Shown here one piece after another: positions 35,458 through 47,707 of a DNA stretch of 64,000 nt (positions within the stretch are counted from its first letter, which is position 1; each line of letters begins with the position of its first letter). The translations under genes and the position numbers were made by a program. The DNA comes from Sinorhizobium alkalisoli (GTDB taxonomy: Bacteria; Pseudomonadota; Alphaproteobacteria; Rhizobiales; Rhizobiaceae): assembly GCF_008932245.1 (NCBI RefSeq), contig NZ_CP034909.1, positions 2,108,001-2,172,000 of the forward strand, given 5' to 3'. The notes beneath the pieces were generated by a model. It was not told where the DNA came from. It saw only the letters and a list, made by a program, of their open reading frames with translations, and made no database searches.

Positions 35458-35702
35458 CAGATGCCGCCCCATTGCTCGTCCATGAATTTCTTCATGTCAA
35501 AATTGGGATCGTCCGGCCCCATCGCGCGGACATCATCCTGAATTTTTTTTATCCGGCCCCTTAGTGGTATAGCTTGCTTCGCGCGTTCCAGTTCATGTTG
35601 CAACGCGGTGCGAACTGCCTCTGTCTTGTTGGGCGCTTTGATGACCTCCTGGACCTGCTTCGCCAGCGCATCAACGGCATTGTCTCGGATGTAGAGAGAC
35701 AT
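35457..35702 (-). CDS. vapB: VapB family antitoxin (PSK/Rv0623-like)
   Basis: An 81-residue antitoxin. The N-terminal half (MSLYIRDNAVDALAKQVQEV, NKTEAVRTALQHELER) is a DNA-binding ribbon-helix-helix/PSK-type domain of the Rv0623 class; the C-terminal half (DPNFDMKKFMDEQWGGI) would wrap the VapC active site. It is the first gene of the operon, overlapping vapC by one base, with AGGAG nine bases upstream of its ATG. It is expected to bind the palindromes directly upstream and repress the operon. Confidence 0.87.
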   Translation of the reverse strand: MSLYIRDNAVDALAKQVQEVIKAPNKTEAVRTALQHELERAKQAIPLRGRIKKIQDDVRAMGPDDPNFDMKKFMDEQWGGI

Positions 35703-35716
35703 GGGTTTTCTCCTGT

Positions 35717-35766
35717 GGCGTATATTCCACGAGGAATATACAGATATTCTTACTGGAATATACGCC
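35717..35766 (-). promoter_or_regulatory. vapBC operator with three half-sites
   Basis: GTATATTCC (35720-35728) and GGAATATAC (35733-35741) form a perfect palindrome with a four-base centre; a third copy, GGAATATACGCC (35755-35766), mirrors GGCGTATATTCC at 35717-35728 exactly over 12 bp. The AT-rich half-sites sit 15-64 bases upstream of the vapB ATG and stand out from the GC-rich surroundings. VapB-VapC complexes generally bind such repeats. Confidence 0.7.
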
Positions 35767-35835
35767 GGAGATCAAGCGGATTTGGGCGCCAGCGTTGCTT
35801 GTCGCAGTGCCACGCCGCCATTTCGGCGTTGCAGC

Positions 35836-38061
<2,226 letters not shown>

Positions 38062-38084
38062 TCAACGCCTTTGCGTCCGAAAGA

Positions 38085-39758
38085 TCAGCCATTGCCCGCC
38101 AGCAATCTTGCCGCGGCCGCTCTCGCCTCCTCGGTGATCGAAGCGCCGGCCAGCATGCGGGCGATCTCCTCGGTGCGCGCGTCGTCGTCCATGCGGGCGA
38201 CGCGGGTGGCGATCGTCTCCGCCTTTTCCGCCGACGGCCCCTTGGAGATCAGGAGATGTGTTGCCGCGCGCGCGGCGACCTGCGGCGCATGCGTCACGGA
38301 AAGCACCTGGACGGTCTTCGAGAGCCGCTTCAGCCGCTGACCGATGGCATCGGCCACCGCGCCGCCGACGCCGGTGTCGATCTCGTCGAAGACGAGCGTC
38401 GGCGCCGAGCCGCGATCGGCCAGCGCCACCTTGAGCGCCAGCAGGAAGCGCGAAAGCTCGCCGCCCGAGGCAACCTTCATAATCGGCCCCGGCCGGGTGC
38501 CGGGATTGGTCTGCACATGGAACTCGACGACGTCGATACCATCGGCCGTCGGCAGGGCCGGATCCGTCGCAACCTCGACCATGAATCGCGCGCGCTCGAG
38601 CTTCAGGGCCGGCAGTTCTTCCATCACCGCGGCCGAGAGCGCCGCCGCCGTGTTGCGGCGCTTATCGGAAAGCGCACGCGCTGCTCCGTCGAAGGCGGCT
38701 CGTGCCTCCGCGACCTGCGCTTCGATCTGCTTCAGCTTCTCTTCGCCCGCATCGAGATCGGCGAGGTCGGAAATCATCCGCACGGCGAGGGCCGGCAGCT
38801 CGACGACGGGCACGGAATATTTGCGGCCTGCGGCTCGCAGCGCAAACAGCCGCTCCTCGACGCGCTCCAGTTCCTTCGGGTCGAACTCGGTATTGCGCAG
38901 CGCCCGTTCCACCGCCATCTGCGCGTCGGAAAGCTGATTGAGCGCGCCGTCCAGAAGCTCGACGGTTTCCTCGAGCAGGCCCGGCGCCTCGTGGCTCTTG
39001 CGCTCGAGCCGCCGAACGAGCGAGGCGATCAGCGGCACGGGCGACGCGTTGCCGTTCAGGAAGTCGGACGCCTCGCTGATGTCGCCGGCGATGCGCTCGA
39101 CCTTCATCATCCGCGCCCGCGCTTCTGCCAGTTCGTCCTCCTCGCCATCGCGCGGCGACAGCGCTTCCAGTTCCTCGACGGACGAGCGCAGGTAATCCGC
39201 CTCCCGCGCCGCCGCCTCCACCTTTTCGCGGTGCTTCTTGAGGCCGCGCTCCGCATCCTTCCAGGCGCGGTAGAGCGTTGCAACCTCGTCGGCCGCCTCG
39301 ACGGTACCGCCGAAGGCGTCGAGCAGTGCGCGATGGGCGTCGACGTCGACAAGCGCTCGGTCATCATGCTGGCCGTGAATCTCGACGAGCGTCTGTCCCG
39401 CCTGGCGCAGCAACTGCACGCTCACCGGCTGGTCGTTGATGAAGGCCTTCGTGCGGCCGTCCGCCGATTGTACGCGGCGGAAGATGAGATCGCCGTCGTC
39501 GTCTATGCCGTTTTCGCGCAGGAAGAGCCGCGCCGCATGTGCCACCGGCACGTCGAAGACGGCCGTCACCTGGCCCCTGTCCTCGCCGTGACGGACGAGT
39601 GAGCCGTCGCCGCGGCCGCCGAGTGCCAGCGACAGGCTGTCGAGAAGGATAGATTTGCCGGCGCCCGTTTCGCCGGTCAGCACCGAGAGCCCGGCGTCGA
39701 AGCTGAGGTCAAGCCGTTCGATCAGGACGATATCGCGGATCGAGAGCTGCGCGAGCAT
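38085..39758 (-). CDS. recN: DNA repair protein RecN
   Basis: A 557-residue SMC-like ATPase of double-strand break repair. Head domain with Walker A GETGAGKSILLDSL (about 29-42), two long coiled-coil arms (about 160-370), the ABC signature VASGGELSRFLLALKVAL, Walker B TLVFDEIDTGVGG and the late VLSVTHAPQVAA. Length is normal. It lies 87 bases after bamD, with a rhizobial repeat in the gap, and before ligA. Confidence 0.96.
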   Translation of the reverse strand: MLAQLSIRDIVLIERLDLSFDAGLSVLTGETGAGKSILLDSLSLALGGRGDGSLVRHGEDRGQVTAVFDVPVAHAARLFLRENGIDDDGDLIFRRVQSADGRTKAFINDQPVSVQLLRQAGQTLVEIHGQHDDRALVDVDAHRALLDAFGGTVEAADEVATLYRAWKDAERGLKKHREKVEAAAREADYLRSSVEELEALSPRDGEEDELAEARARMMKVERIAGDISEASDFLNGNASPVPLIASLVRRLERKSHEAPGLLEETVELLDGALNQLSDAQMAVERALRNTEFDPKELERVEERLFALRAAGRKYSVPVVELPALAVRMISDLADLDAGEEKLKQIEAQVAEARAAFDGAARALSDKRRNTAAALSAAVMEELPALKLERARFMVEVATDPALPTADGIDVVEFHVQTNPGTRPGPIMKVASGGELSRFLLALKVALADRGSAPTLVFDEIDTGVGGAVADAIGQRLKRLSKTVQVLSVTHAPQVAARAATHLLISKGPSAEKAETIATRVARMDDDARTEEIARMLAGASITEEARAAAARLLAGNG

Positions 39759-39775
39759 CCGATTTCAGATCTTCC

Positions 39776-39836
39776 TAGAGCAGTTCCAGCAAAACTGCGT
39801 CGCGGTTTTGCGTTCGGAATTGCGTGAAAACAAAAG
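39776..39836. repeat. Rhizobial intergenic repeat (AGAGCA-TTCCAG family)
   Basis: TAGAGCAGTTCCAGCAAAAC, then GCGGTTTTGCGTTCGGAATT and GCGTGAAAACAAA. From memory this wording belongs to a very abundant rhizobial repeat (AGAGCATTTCCAGG...GCGGTTTTCC...GGAATTGCGT). The arms TTCCAGCAAAAC and GTTTTGCG..GGAA are partly complementary, so it can fold. It fills the bamD-recN gap. Confidence 0.55.
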
Positions 39837-39845
39837 GCGAGGCAA

Positions 39846-40712
39846 TCAGGCGCCGATGAGCTTCTTGCCGGCGCGCGCGATCCAGGACGTGCCGCTTTCG
39901 CGCGGTTCGAGACCGCCCGACTGCAGCAGCTTATAGGAATCGGCGTACCACTTGCTGTCCGGGTAGTTGTGACCGAGAACCGCCGCCGCCGTCTGGGCCT
40001 CCGCCGTCACGCCCATGGCGTAATAGGCCTCGACGAGACGTGCCAGCGCTTCCTCGACCTGGTTGGTATTGGAATATTGCTCGACGACGACGCGGAAGCG
40101 CGAAATGGCGGCAAGATATTCCTTGCGCTCGAGATAGTAGCGGCCGACCTGCATCTCCTTGCCGGCCAACTGATCGCGGGCAAAACGGATCTTTGCCTGC
40201 GCATCGTCGACATATTCGGACTCGGGATATTTATCCACGACCGCCTGCATCGCGTCGATCGCTTTCATCGCCGGCTTCTGGTCCTGCGTCACCGCCGGAA
40301 TCTGCTTTGTATAGGCGAGGCCCTGGATATATTGCGCATAGGCCGCGTCTTCCGACTGCGGATAAAGATTCAGATAGCGACTGCTGGAGTTGATCGCCTC
40401 CTGATACTGACCATTGCGGTAGGCGACGAAGGCATTCATCACCAGCGCCTTGCGGGCGTATTCGGAGAAGGGATGCTGGCGGTCGATCGCCTCGAACTTG
40501 CGCGCCGCTTCGGTGGTCTTGCCGGCGTTGAGATTGGCGAGACCCTGATTATAGAGCACTTCCGGCGGATCCGTCTCGGCGGCAAGCTTGGTGATATCGA
40601 TGTCGGGATCGTTCTGGCAGGCAGTGATCAGGCTGCTGCCGGCAAAGATCGCAAGGACGATCGTGGCAACGCGCGCCGCTTTTCTCATCTCAACAGAAAC
40701 TGCAAGAACCAT
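39846..40712 (-). CDS. bamD: BamD, outer membrane assembly lipoprotein (ComL)
   Basis: A 288-residue lipoprotein of the BAM complex, which inserts beta-barrel proteins into the outer membrane. A lipoprotein signal (lipobox SLITAC, Cys32) is followed by tetratricopeptide repeats ([71 protein letters not shown]). The ATG at 40712 has GGGA ahead; a GTG at 40730 and an ATG at 40688 are alternatives, the latter giving a more compact signal. It lies between lpxC and recN, a grouping conserved in alphaproteobacteria. Confidence 0.93.
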   Translation of the reverse strand: MVLAVSVEMRKAARVATIVLAIFAGSSLITACQNDPDIDITKLAAETDPPEVLYNQGLANLNAGKTTEAARKFEAIDRQHPFSEYARKALVMNAFVAYRNGQYQEAINSSSRYLNLYPQSEDAAYAQYIQGLAYTKQIPAVTQDQKPAMKAIDAMQAVVDKYPESEYVDDAQAKIRFARDQLAGKEMQVGRYYLERKEYLAAISRFRVVVEQYSNTNQVEEALARLVEAYYAMGVTAEAQTAAAVLGHNYPDSKWYADSYKLLQSGGLEPRESGTSWIARAGKKLIGA

Positions 40713-40787
40713 CGGATATTCCCGTTTCACCTACAACGCCGCGCATCTAAATAGAGGCGCAAAGATGCTGTAGCACTTCAAGTTACT

Positions 40788-40817
40788 GCATGATTCTTTC
40801 GATCTCAGGAATCATGC
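40788..40817. repeat. Palindrome GCATGATTC...GAATCATGC
   Basis: A perfect 9-bp inverted repeat with a 12-base loop. It resembles rhizobial intergenic palindromes of the form CATGATTC-N-GAATCATG. Confidence 0.4.
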
Positions 40818-41034
40818 GGTCGCGGTCGGCTCCAGACTTGCGCGTTTTAGAGCAAGTTGCCTCAAGACCGCAACGTCATGATCGGCAATTCATGCAAATT
40901 TGTGGCACTGATACCGACCTGCATCGATATCGACCGATTGTGTGGAACCAGCTGCGGATCTGAGGAATGCGTCATTTCAGACGCAGAGGTCGGCGCTGAA
41001 GCCGAATGACTGCCGAATTCGTCTGAAAGAAAAT

Positions 41035-41054
41035 GCCGGCCCCTGAGGGCCGGC
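41035..41054 (-). terminator. Terminator after lpxC
   Basis: GCCGGCCC / GGGCCGGC with a four-base loop, followed on the minus strand by ATTTTCTTTC. Placed 27 bases after the lpxC stop codon. Confidence 0.75.
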
Positions 41055-41080
41055 GACTGGAGAAACGATGAACTTGGTTG

Positions 41081-42034
41081 CTATGCCGACCAGGGCGAAT
41101 GGCCGGTGGCCGCAACCGCGACCATGTCGCGCAAGCGCGTGCGCTGGCGCTGTGTCGCAGTTTCCACCACCTCGTAGGCGCTCGGATCGCTAAGCAAGGC
41201 CTTCAGCGCATTGGCGTTCATCCTGTGGCCGCCGCGATAGGAACGGTAGCAGCCGAGAAACGGCGCGCCTGCGAGCGAAAGATCGCCGACGGCGTCGAGC
41301 GTCTTGTGGCGCACGAACTCGTCGGCATAGCGCAGCCCCTCAACATTGATGACCGTGTTGTCGTCCGAAATCACCACCGAGTTCTCGAGGGACGAGCCGA
41401 GCGCGAAACCGCCCGCCCACAGCCGCTCGACGTCGCGCATGAAACCGAAGGTGCGCGCCCGCGACATTTCCCGCTTGAAGACCGCGGGAGTCAGATCGCC
41501 CTTCCAGGACTGGCGGCCGATCAGCGGACAATCGAAGTCGATCTCGACCTCGAAGCGCATGCCGTCATACGGCGTGAACTCCGACCAGGAGGCGCCGGAT
41601 TCGACGCGCACCGGCTTCAGCACGCGGATATAGCGGCGCTTCACGGCAAGCGCGCGGATGCCAGCCTGCTCGATGGCTTCGATGAAAGGCTCCGAACTGC
41701 CGTCCATGATCGGCATTTCCGCGCCATGCACCTCGATCAACAGGTTGTCGAGGCCGAGCGCGTAGATCGCCGCCATGACGTGTTCGATGGTCGCGATGGA
41801 GGTCGCCGGCGAGAAGCCGAGAACCGTGCAAAGATCCGTATTGCCCACCTGCGACGACACGGCCCTGAATTCGCTGATCCGCCCGTCCGCGAGCACCCGC
41901 TGGAACACGATGCCGGCCTCGGCCTCGGCCGGATGGAAAGTGATCTCCACCTCCGAGCCCGAGTGAACGCCAATTCCCTTGAGGGTCACCGGGTTTGCAA
42001 TCGTCGTCTGAAACCCGAGCAATTCAATTCCCAT
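41081..42034 (-). CDS. lpxC: UDP-3-O-acyl-N-acetylglucosamine deacetylase
   Basis: A 317-residue zinc enzyme catalysing the committed step of lipid A synthesis in the cytoplasm. It shows TLKGIGVHSGSEVEITFHPA, the zinc ligand His in ATIEHVMAAIYALG, the motif VRHKTLDAVGDLSL (second His and Asp), and the catalytic His in RSYRGGHRMNA. The ATG at 42034 is preferred; a TTG six codons upstream is possible. Downstream of ftsZ with its own leader, as in other alphaproteobacteria, linking division and outer membrane supply. Confidence 0.96.
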   Translation of the reverse strand: MGIELLGFQTTIANPVTLKGIGVHSGSEVEITFHPAEAEAGIVFQRVLADGRISEFRAVSSQVGNTDLCTVLGFSPATSIATIEHVMAAIYALGLDNLLIEVHGAEMPIMDGSSEPFIEAIEQAGIRALAVKRRYIRVLKPVRVESGASWSEFTPYDGMRFEVEIDFDCPLIGRQSWKGDLTPAVFKREMSRARTFGFMRDVERLWAGGFALGSSLENSVVISDDNTVINVEGLRYADEFVRHKTLDAVGDLSLAGAPFLGCYRSYRGGHRMNANALKALLSDPSAYEVVETATQRQRTRLRDMVAVAATGHSPWSA

Positions 42035-42351
42035 TCTCGTCGTCACTTTCAATCAACGGCCGAAGGCCAATCTGCTAACGGGCGAGCGACGTTCGACACC
42101 AACGGCCGAGATCTCGATACTGCGGCTCGAATTCCCTTTCGAACCAACAGCGTCCAATCGAATCGCATGCGCCCCCATTCCGATCGTGAAAATAAGAGTT
42201 CGGAGGCACCATTCCAAATCACTGTTCGTTTCGTTTTGTTACGCAATTCAAACGCACACAACAGAACAGGCAACCCATTGAAAGATTAATCAATAATGGA
42301 AAATGCCCGGGCGTGAGCCCGGGCACCGGCAAGGGAAGGAACGACCGCGGA
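42035..42351. other. ftsZ-lpxC intergenic region
   Basis: It contains the ftsZ terminator (42304-42325) and then about 250 bases of relatively AT-rich leader (GTTTCGTTTTGTTACG on the plus strand) where an lpxC promoter is expected. No gene seen. Confidence 0.45.
42304..42325 (-). terminator. Terminator after ftsZ
   Basis: TGCCCGGGC / GCCCGGGCA, loop GTGA read on the plus strand, followed on the minus strand by TTTTCCATTATTG. It closes the main dcw transcript. Confidence 0.8.
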
Positions 42352-44106
42352 TCAGCTCGACTGGCGGCGCAGGAAGGCCGGAATTTCGAGCTGATCGTCG
42401 TCATGCGTCCGCATCTGCGGCGTGACGCGGCCCTGGTCGTCGAGTTGGCCGCGACGCGGCGCGTATAGGCTCGCCTCCGGCGAAAGGGGGCGACGCTGCT
42501 GCGACGCGGCGCTGGGCGCAGGTGCGGTCATGTCGGAAGAGACGCTCTGGGTGTCCCTTTCGCGCAGTCCGAGCGAGCTCGTGATCCGGTTGAGGAGGCC
42601 CATCGGACCACGCTCTTCCTGCAGCGACGGGGCCGCCGGCTGTGCGCGGCGCTCCATCTCGGCCTTCACGACCGGCGGAAAGTCCTCGACCTTCGGCATG
42701 CGGACCGCCTCGGCATGCTGCCGCACGACCGGGGCCGGCTCCTGGCGAAGCGGTTGCGGTTGCGGCTGAGCCTGCAGCGGCGTTTCGGCGGGCCGCTGTA
42801 CCGGCTGGGCCTGGGGCGCTACGGGAGCGGCTTCCACCGGTGCAACTCCGGCAAAGAGCTTGCTCTGCGGACGAAAGGCCTCGTCCTGGGCTGGCTGGGC
42901 CGGGCTCAAGACCTGGGCGCGGGTGGCGATATCCAGTTCGCGTTCCATCTCGGCCTCACGGATCGCCACAGCGACGTGGTCGACCGGCTGCGGCGCCTGC
43001 TGGACCGGCTGCTGCGGCTGGGGCGCCGGCTGCTGTTGCATGGCCGGTTGCGGCTGGGCCGGAACCGCAGCGGACGGGCGAACGATCGGCTTCGGCGCTA
43101 CCGGGCGAAAGTCGGCCGAACGGCCGGAACCTTCCGCGATCGCGCGATCGATGCCGGTTGCGACGACCGAGACGCGGATCAGGCCCTCGAGCTCTTCGTC
43201 GAAGGTCGCGCCGAGGATGATGTTGGCGTCCGGGTCCACTTCCTCGCGGATGCGCGTCGCGGCTTCGTCGACCTCGAAGAGGGTGAGGTCGCGGCCGCCG
43301 GTGATGGAAATGAGCAGTCCTTGCGCGCCCTTCATCGAGGTCTCGTCGAGGAGCGGGTTGGCGATCGCGGCTTCGGCAGCGGCCATGGCGCGGCCCTCGC
43401 CGGAGGCTTCGCCCGTGCCCATCATGGCCCGGCCCATCTCGCGCATCACCGAGCGGACGTCGGCGAAGTCGAGATTGATGAGGCCTTCCTTGACCATCAG
43501 GTCGGTGATGCAGGCGACGCCCGAATAGAGCACCTGGTCGGCCATGGCAAAGGCGTCCGCGAAGGTCGTCTTGTCATTGGCGATCCGGAAGAGGTTCTGG
43601 TTCGGGATGACGATCAGCGTGTCGACCGACTTCTGCAGGTCGGCGATGCCCTGGTCGGCGATGCGCATGCGGCGACCGCCTTCGAACTGGAAGGGCTTGG
43701 TAACGACGCCGACGGTGAGAATGCCCTTGTTGCGAGCGGCTTGCGCGACGATCGGGGCCGCGCCCGTGCCGGTGCCGCCGCCCATGCCGGCGGTGACGAA
43801 GCACATATGAGTGCCGTTCAGATGATCGATGATTTCATCGATGCACTCCTCGGCGGCTGCCCGGCCCACCTCCGGCTGCGAGCCGGCGCCAAGACCTTCG
43901 GTGACGGCGACACCCATCTGGATGATCCGTTCCGCCTTGGTCATGGTGAGCGCCTGCGCATCCGTGTTGGCGACGACGAAATCGACGCCCTGGAGGCCTG
44001 CGGTTATCATGTTGTTGACGGCGTTGCCGCCGCCGCCGCCGACGCCGAAGACCGTGATGCGGGGCTTCAGCTCGGTAATGTCCGGCTTCTGCAAGTTGAT
44101 GGCCAT
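42352..44106 (-). CDS. ftsZ: Cell division protein FtsZ
   Basis: A 584-residue tubulin-like GTPase that forms the division ring. The GTPase core (1-320) has [13 protein letters not shown], the signature [12 protein letters not shown] (about 107-118) and the T7 loop [12 protein letters not shown] 240-residue Gln/Pro/Ala-rich linker follows, much longer than in E. coli, then the C-terminal peptide [10 protein letters not shown] that binds FtsA and other partners. AAGGAACGG precedes the ATG. Many rhizobia have a second, shorter FtsZ; this is the dcw-encoded full-length one. Confidence 0.97.
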   Translation of the reverse strand: MAINLQKPDITELKPRITVFGVGGGGGNAVNNMITAGLQGVDFVVANTDAQALTMTKAERIIQMGVAVTEGLGAGSQPEVGRAAAEECIDEIIDHLNGTHMCFVTAGMGGGTGTGAAPIVAQAARNKGILTVGVVTKPFQFEGGRRMRIADQGIADLQKSVDTLIVIPNQNLFRIANDKTTFADAFAMADQVLYSGVACITDLMVKEGLINLDFADVRSVMREMGRAMMGTGEASGEGRAMAAAEAAIANPLLDETSMKGAQGLLISITGGRDLTLFEVDEAATRIREEVDPDANIILGATFDEELEGLIRVSVVATGIDRAIAEGSGRSADFRPVAPKPIVRPSAAVPAQPQPAMQQQPAPQPQQPVQQAPQPVDHVAVAIREAEMERELDIATRAQVLSPAQPAQDEAFRPQSKLFAGVAPVEAAPVAPQAQPVQRPAETPLQAQPQPQPLRQEPAPVVRQHAEAVRMPKVEDFPPVVKAEMERRAQPAAPSLQEERGPMGLLNRITSSLGLRERDTQSVSSDMTAPAPSAASQQRRPLSPEASLYAPRRGQLDDQGRVTPQMRTHDDDQLEIPAFLRRQSS

Positions 44107-44204
44107 TTTACCGTTCCTTCTCTTACTCTGGCCGCCTTGCCGAGCCGGCCAAATCCTTGAAAACTCAAACACCTGGTCTCGCCGGCACTGGTGCCCGGCA
44201 AAAC

Positions 44205-45533
44205 CTAGAAGCTTTCCTTCAGCCATTGCCCCATGCGGGCAATGCGGCTGTTGCCGCCAAAGGCCGAGAACACGCTGCCGTCGCCGGCATGGGTCTCGAG
44301 ATCGGCGACCTGCGGGTAGATCATCAGTCCGACCGCCGTGGAAAATGCCGGCCCCTTCGCCGCGGCGGGCAGACCGGAGACCCCGAGCGGCCGGCCGATG
44401 CGGACATTGCGCGCCAGGATGCGCCGAGCTGCCTCCGGCAGGCCGGTCAGCTGGCTGGCACCGCCCGTCAGCACGATCCGCTTGCCGACGACCGGGCTGA
44501 AGCCGGAGCGCTGGATGCGGTCGCGGATAAGCTCCAGCGTCTCCTCGATGCGAGCGCGCACGATGCGGGAAACGAGCGCGCGGGGAACATGGGTCGGCTG
44601 GTCCCGCTCGTCCTCGCCGATCGGCGGAACCGAGACGATGTCGCGCTCGTCGGCGCTGTTGGCGAGCGCCGAGCCGTGTACGACCTTGAGCCGTTCCGCA
44701 TCCTCGATGCGGGTCGAAAGACCGCGCGCGAGGTCGGTGGTTACGTGATGACCGCCGAGGCTGACGGCATCGGCATGGACAAGCTTGCCTTCGGCGAAGA
44801 CGGATATCGTGGTCGTGCCGCCGCCCATGTCGATCGCGGCGCAACCAAGCTCGACCTCGTCGTCGACAAGTGCCGATAGGCCGCTGGCATAGGGGGTGGC
44901 GACCATGCCCTCGACCGAGAGATGCGCGCGATTGACGCAGAGCTCGAGGTTCTTCAGCGCTGAGCGCTCCGCCGTCAGCATATGCATGTCGACGCCGAGC
45001 ACGTCCCCGAACATCGCCAGCGGATCACGGATGCCGCGTTCGCCGTCGAGCGAGAAGCCGGTCGGCAGCGAATGCAGGATCGCCCGGTCTGTGCGCTGGG
45101 ATTGCTGGCCCGCGGCGGCGAGCACCTTCCTCAAGTCATTAGCATCGACCTCCTGGCCGCCGAGATCGATCGTCGCGGTATAGACGTCGCTCTGCAGGCG
45201 CCCGGCCGAAACGTTGACGATCAGGCTGTCGATCGTCAGGCCCGCCATGCGCTCGGCGGCATCGACCGCAAGCCGCACGACACCTTCGGCCGCATCGAGA
45301 TCGGCAATCACGCCGTTCTTGACGCCGCGCGACTTCTGGTGGCCGATGCCGATGATTTCGATGTTGTGGGTACGGCCGGGGAGAATCTGGCTTTCGGCGC
45401 GCGGCGTCAGCCGGCCGATCATGCAGACGATCTTGGTCGAGCCGATATCGAGCACGGAGACGACATGAGACCGTTTCGACGAAAGCGGCTTCAGGCGCGG
45501 AAGGCCGAAACTGGAGGAACCGAACAGATTCAT
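44205..45533 (-). CDS. ftsA: Cell division protein FtsA
   Basis: A 442-residue actin-like ATPase that tethers FtsZ to the membrane. Phosphate-1 loop [15 protein letters not shown], the 1C/SHS2 domain, the phosphate-2 region [16 protein letters not shown], adenosine loop [12 protein letters not shown], and a C-terminal amphipathic helix ([12 protein letters not shown]) for membrane binding. The ATG overlaps the ftsQ stop by four bases (ATGA); ftsZ follows after 98 bases. Confidence 0.97.
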   Translation of the reverse strand: MNLFGSSSFGLPRLKPLSSKRSHVVSVLDIGSTKIVCMIGRLTPRAESQILPGRTHNIEIIGIGHQKSRGVKNGVIADLDAAEGVVRLAVDAAERMAGLTIDSLIVNVSAGRLQSDVYTATIDLGGQEVDANDLRKVLAAAGQQSQRTDRAILHSLPTGFSLDGERGIRDPLAMFGDVLGVDMHMLTAERSALKNLELCVNRAHLSVEGMVATPYASGLSALVDDEVELGCAAIDMGGGTTTISVFAEGKLVHADAVSLGGHHVTTDLARGLSTRIEDAERLKVVHGSALANSADERDIVSVPPIGEDERDQPTHVPRALVSRIVRARIEETLELIRDRIQRSGFSPVVGKRIVLTGGASQLTGLPEAARRILARNVRIGRPLGVSGLPAAAKGPAFSTAVGLMIYPQVADLETHAGDGSVFSAFGGNSRIARMGQWLKESF

Positions 45534-46489
45534 ATCCGCTTCTCCTGCTTCTCCAGTTCCTTCAGCATCTTCTCCCTCGCCTTGAGCGCGACCTCCCGGC
45601 GCGCCACGGCATCCGGGGTCAATTGAACGGTCGTGCGATCGTCGAGCCTCAGATCGACGGCGGCAATGTCGCGCTCGAGAAGCCGATGCCCTTCTTCCAT
45701 TTCGGCGAGCACCTTCATCGCCCGAGCGACGTCCCGTTCGGGAAGCTTGACGACGATGCCGTTCCTGAGGACCAGATCCCAGCGCCGCCCCGCCACACGC
45801 ACGAAGGCCTTCACGCGCGAGCGGAATTCCGGCCAACGGGAGAATTCGTCGTAGAAGTCGGCGGCCGCCGTCTCGGCATCGCGGCCGACAAAGAGCGGCA
45901 GCGTGGCGAACTTGTTGTCGCGCAACGACGCGATGACGCTGCCGCTGCGTTCGATGAGCGACAGGTCCGATCCGTGCTGCCAGATGCCGAAGGCCTTGCG
46001 CTCGGTGAGGTCCACCTCGATCGTGCCGGGATAGACCTTGCGCACGGTGACGCTCTCCACCCATGGCAGCTCGCCGATCAGCCGACGCGCTTCGGCGATG
46101 TCGAGTGCGACCAGCGAGGTTGCCCCGTCGAGTCCGAGCTGCTGGAGGATATCGATCTCAGAAGTCTGCTCATTGCCGGAAACACGCACATCCTCGATCG
46201 CAAAGCCTGCAGCGGTCGTCGAGGCCTGCGCAAAGTTCTGCGTGTGGCCGCCCAGTGACATCCCGTAGAGGCCGGTCGCCAGCAGGAAGACGGCGGTCGA
46301 GAAGGTCCCCGTATGCGCAGGAAATCGGACGCGCCCCGTCCCGAGGCCGACGAGCAAGCGTGCGCTCTTGCGCAGCGGACGCGGCAATACGAGAGCGCCG
46401 TCCGCCTCGGCCGAACCGCCGAGCGGGTGACGAACCCTTTTGCCCCTTTTGCCCCTCAACGCAAGCACGATGCGTCCTCCACCATCCAC
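45530..46489 (-). CDS. ftsQ: Cell division protein FtsQ
   Basis: A 319-residue bitopic divisome protein. A basic cytoplasmic tail of about 60 residues leads to one membrane helix (about 63-80), then the POTRA domain ([20 protein letters not shown] to [18 protein letters not shown]) and the FtsQ beta domain, ending in a charged helix. It starts at a GTG 34 bases inside ddlB; a GTG seven codons later is an alternative. It overlaps ftsA by four bases. Confidence 0.93.
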   Translation of the reverse strand: MDGGGRIVLALRGKRGKRVRHPLGGSAEADGALVLPRPLRKSARLLVGLGTGRVRFPAHTGTFSTAVFLLATGLYGMSLGGHTQNFAQASTTAAGFAIEDVRVSGNEQTSEIDILQQLGLDGATSLVALDIAEARRLIGELPWVESVTVRKVYPGTIEVDLTERKAFGIWQHGSDLSLIERSGSVIASLRDNKFATLPLFVGRDAETAAADFYDEFSRWPEFRSRVKAFVRVAGRRWDLVLRNGIVVKLPERDVARAMKVLAEMEEGHRLLERDIAAVDLRLDDRTTVQLTPDAVARREVALKAREKMLKELEKQEKRI

Positions 46490-47382
46490 CTGAGAAATTC
46501 ACCAAACCGAAGGCCCGCATGCTGTGCCATTTCAGGAACAAGAGAGGTCGGGGTCATGCCGGGCTGGGTGTTGATCTCCAGCCAGATAACCTCGCCCTCG
46601 CCCTCGCCGCGATCATCGAAACGGAAGTCGGAACGACTGACGCCGCGGCAGCCGATAGCCTCATGCGCCTTCAATGCGAGTGTTTGTATTTTTTGGTAAA
46701 TATTTGGTGAAATCTCAGCGGGAATGACGTGTCTTGAACCACCTTTTACGTATTTGGAATCATAGTCGTAGAAGGCATGGCCCTGGGGAATGATTTCGGT
46801 GACGCCGAGAGCCATGTCACCCATCACGCCGCAGGTGAGTTCGCGCCCGGCGACATAGCGCTCGACCATGACCCGGTCGCCGTAGCGCCACTCGCTCGAC
46901 GTGATGACCTGCGGCGGATGCGACTGATCCTCCTTGACGATGACGACGCCGAAGCTCGAGCCTTCGCACACCGGCTTGACCACATAGGGCGGCTTCATCG
47001 GATGTTTGCTGTCGAAAGCATGGCGATCCATCACCAAGGCTTCGGCGACCGGTATGCCGGCAGCCTTGGCGACATGTTTTGCCTGCGCCTTGTCCATGGC
47101 GAGCGCGGAGGCAAGCACGCCGGAATGCGTATAGGGAATTTCCAGATATTCCAGGATGCCCTGGATCGTCCCGTCCTCGCCGAAGGGGCCGTGGAGCGCG
47201 TTGAAGACGACATCAGGACGCAGTTCCGCCAGTACCGCCGCAACATCGCGCCCGACATCCACGCGCGTGACGCGATAACCCTCGGCTTCCAGAGCATCCG
47301 CGCAAGCTGCCCCGGAGGACAGGCTCACCGGCCGCTCCGAGGAAAATCCACCCATCAGGACAGCAACGTGCTTGCCGCTCAT
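46456..47382 (-). CDS. ddlB: D-alanine--D-alanine ligase
   Basis: A 308-residue ATP-grasp enzyme making D-Ala-D-Ala for MurF. Features: [17 protein letters not shown] at the start, [17 protein letters not shown], the Tyr in [28 protein letters not shown] and the Mg-binding ending [20 protein letters not shown]. It begins after a 325-base gap from murB, unlike most dcw neighbours, so it probably has its own promoter. Confidence 0.96.
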   Translation of the reverse strand: MSGKHVAVLMGGFSSERPVSLSSGAACADALEAEGYRVTRVDVGRDVAAVLAELRPDVVFNALHGPFGEDGTIQGILEYLEIPYTHSGVLASALAMDKAQAKHVAKAAGIPVAEALVMDRHAFDSKHPMKPPYVVKPVCEGSSFGVVIVKEDQSHPPQVITSSEWRYGDRVMVERYVAGRELTCGVMGDMALGVTEIIPQGHAFYDYDSKYVKGGSRHVIPAEISPNIYQKIQTLALKAHEAIGCRGVSRSDFRFDDRGEGEGEVIWLEINTQPGMTPTSLVPEMAQHAGLRFGEFLRWMVEDASCLR

Positions 47383-47707
47383 TCAAACCCCCAAACAATA
47401 CGCCACTATCGCGAAGCTTGCTTGCGCCTGGCTGATTCAGCCCTTGAGTCGCGAGATCGCCGCGTAGGGCCACTACAACGACATTATGGTTAATGAACCG
47501 TTTACTTTGGTTAACTCTTGTTGTGGTGCCACTGCGCTTCCGCCGGGCAGAATCAACCAATAACAGCCGTCACGGCTGAATCGGGACTTTTAAAGGCGGA
47601 GGCGGGAAATGCCGCGCGGGGCCGGATCCATCGGCGCGCCGGCGGATATGCGGATGGGCCGCAGCGGTTTCCGCCGCGGGCCGTTTTCATCTCAACAGGT
47701 CGCCGCC
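47383..47707. other. murB-ddlB intergenic region, likely internal dcw promoter
   Basis: No gene seen. On the minus strand it has a hairpin just after murB (GTCGCC..GGCGAC, about 47697-47716) and an AT-rich stretch at 47480-47520 with TTAA motifs. It is the largest gap within the dcw cluster and should carry a promoter for ddlB-ftsQAZ. Confidence 0.5.
47486..47504 (-). promoter_or_regulatory. Candidate CtrA site upstream of ddlB-ftsQAZ
   Basis: On the minus strand ATTAACCATAA contains TTAACCAT, the half-motif reported for S. meliloti CtrA, and the plus strand reads TTAA-N7-TTTA (47490-47504), one mismatch from TTAA-N7-TTAA. A further TTAA is at 47511-47514. CtrA control of division genes is known in alphaproteobacteria; binding here is inferred. 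Confidence 0.4.

Larger units (their letters stand above)
40713..41080. other. bamD-lpxC intergenic region
   Basis: No gene seen. It holds the lpxC terminator at 41035-41054, a palindrome GCATGATTC / GAATCATGC at 40788-40817 that looks like another rhizobial repeat, and presumably a separate promoter for bamD. Confidence 0.5.
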
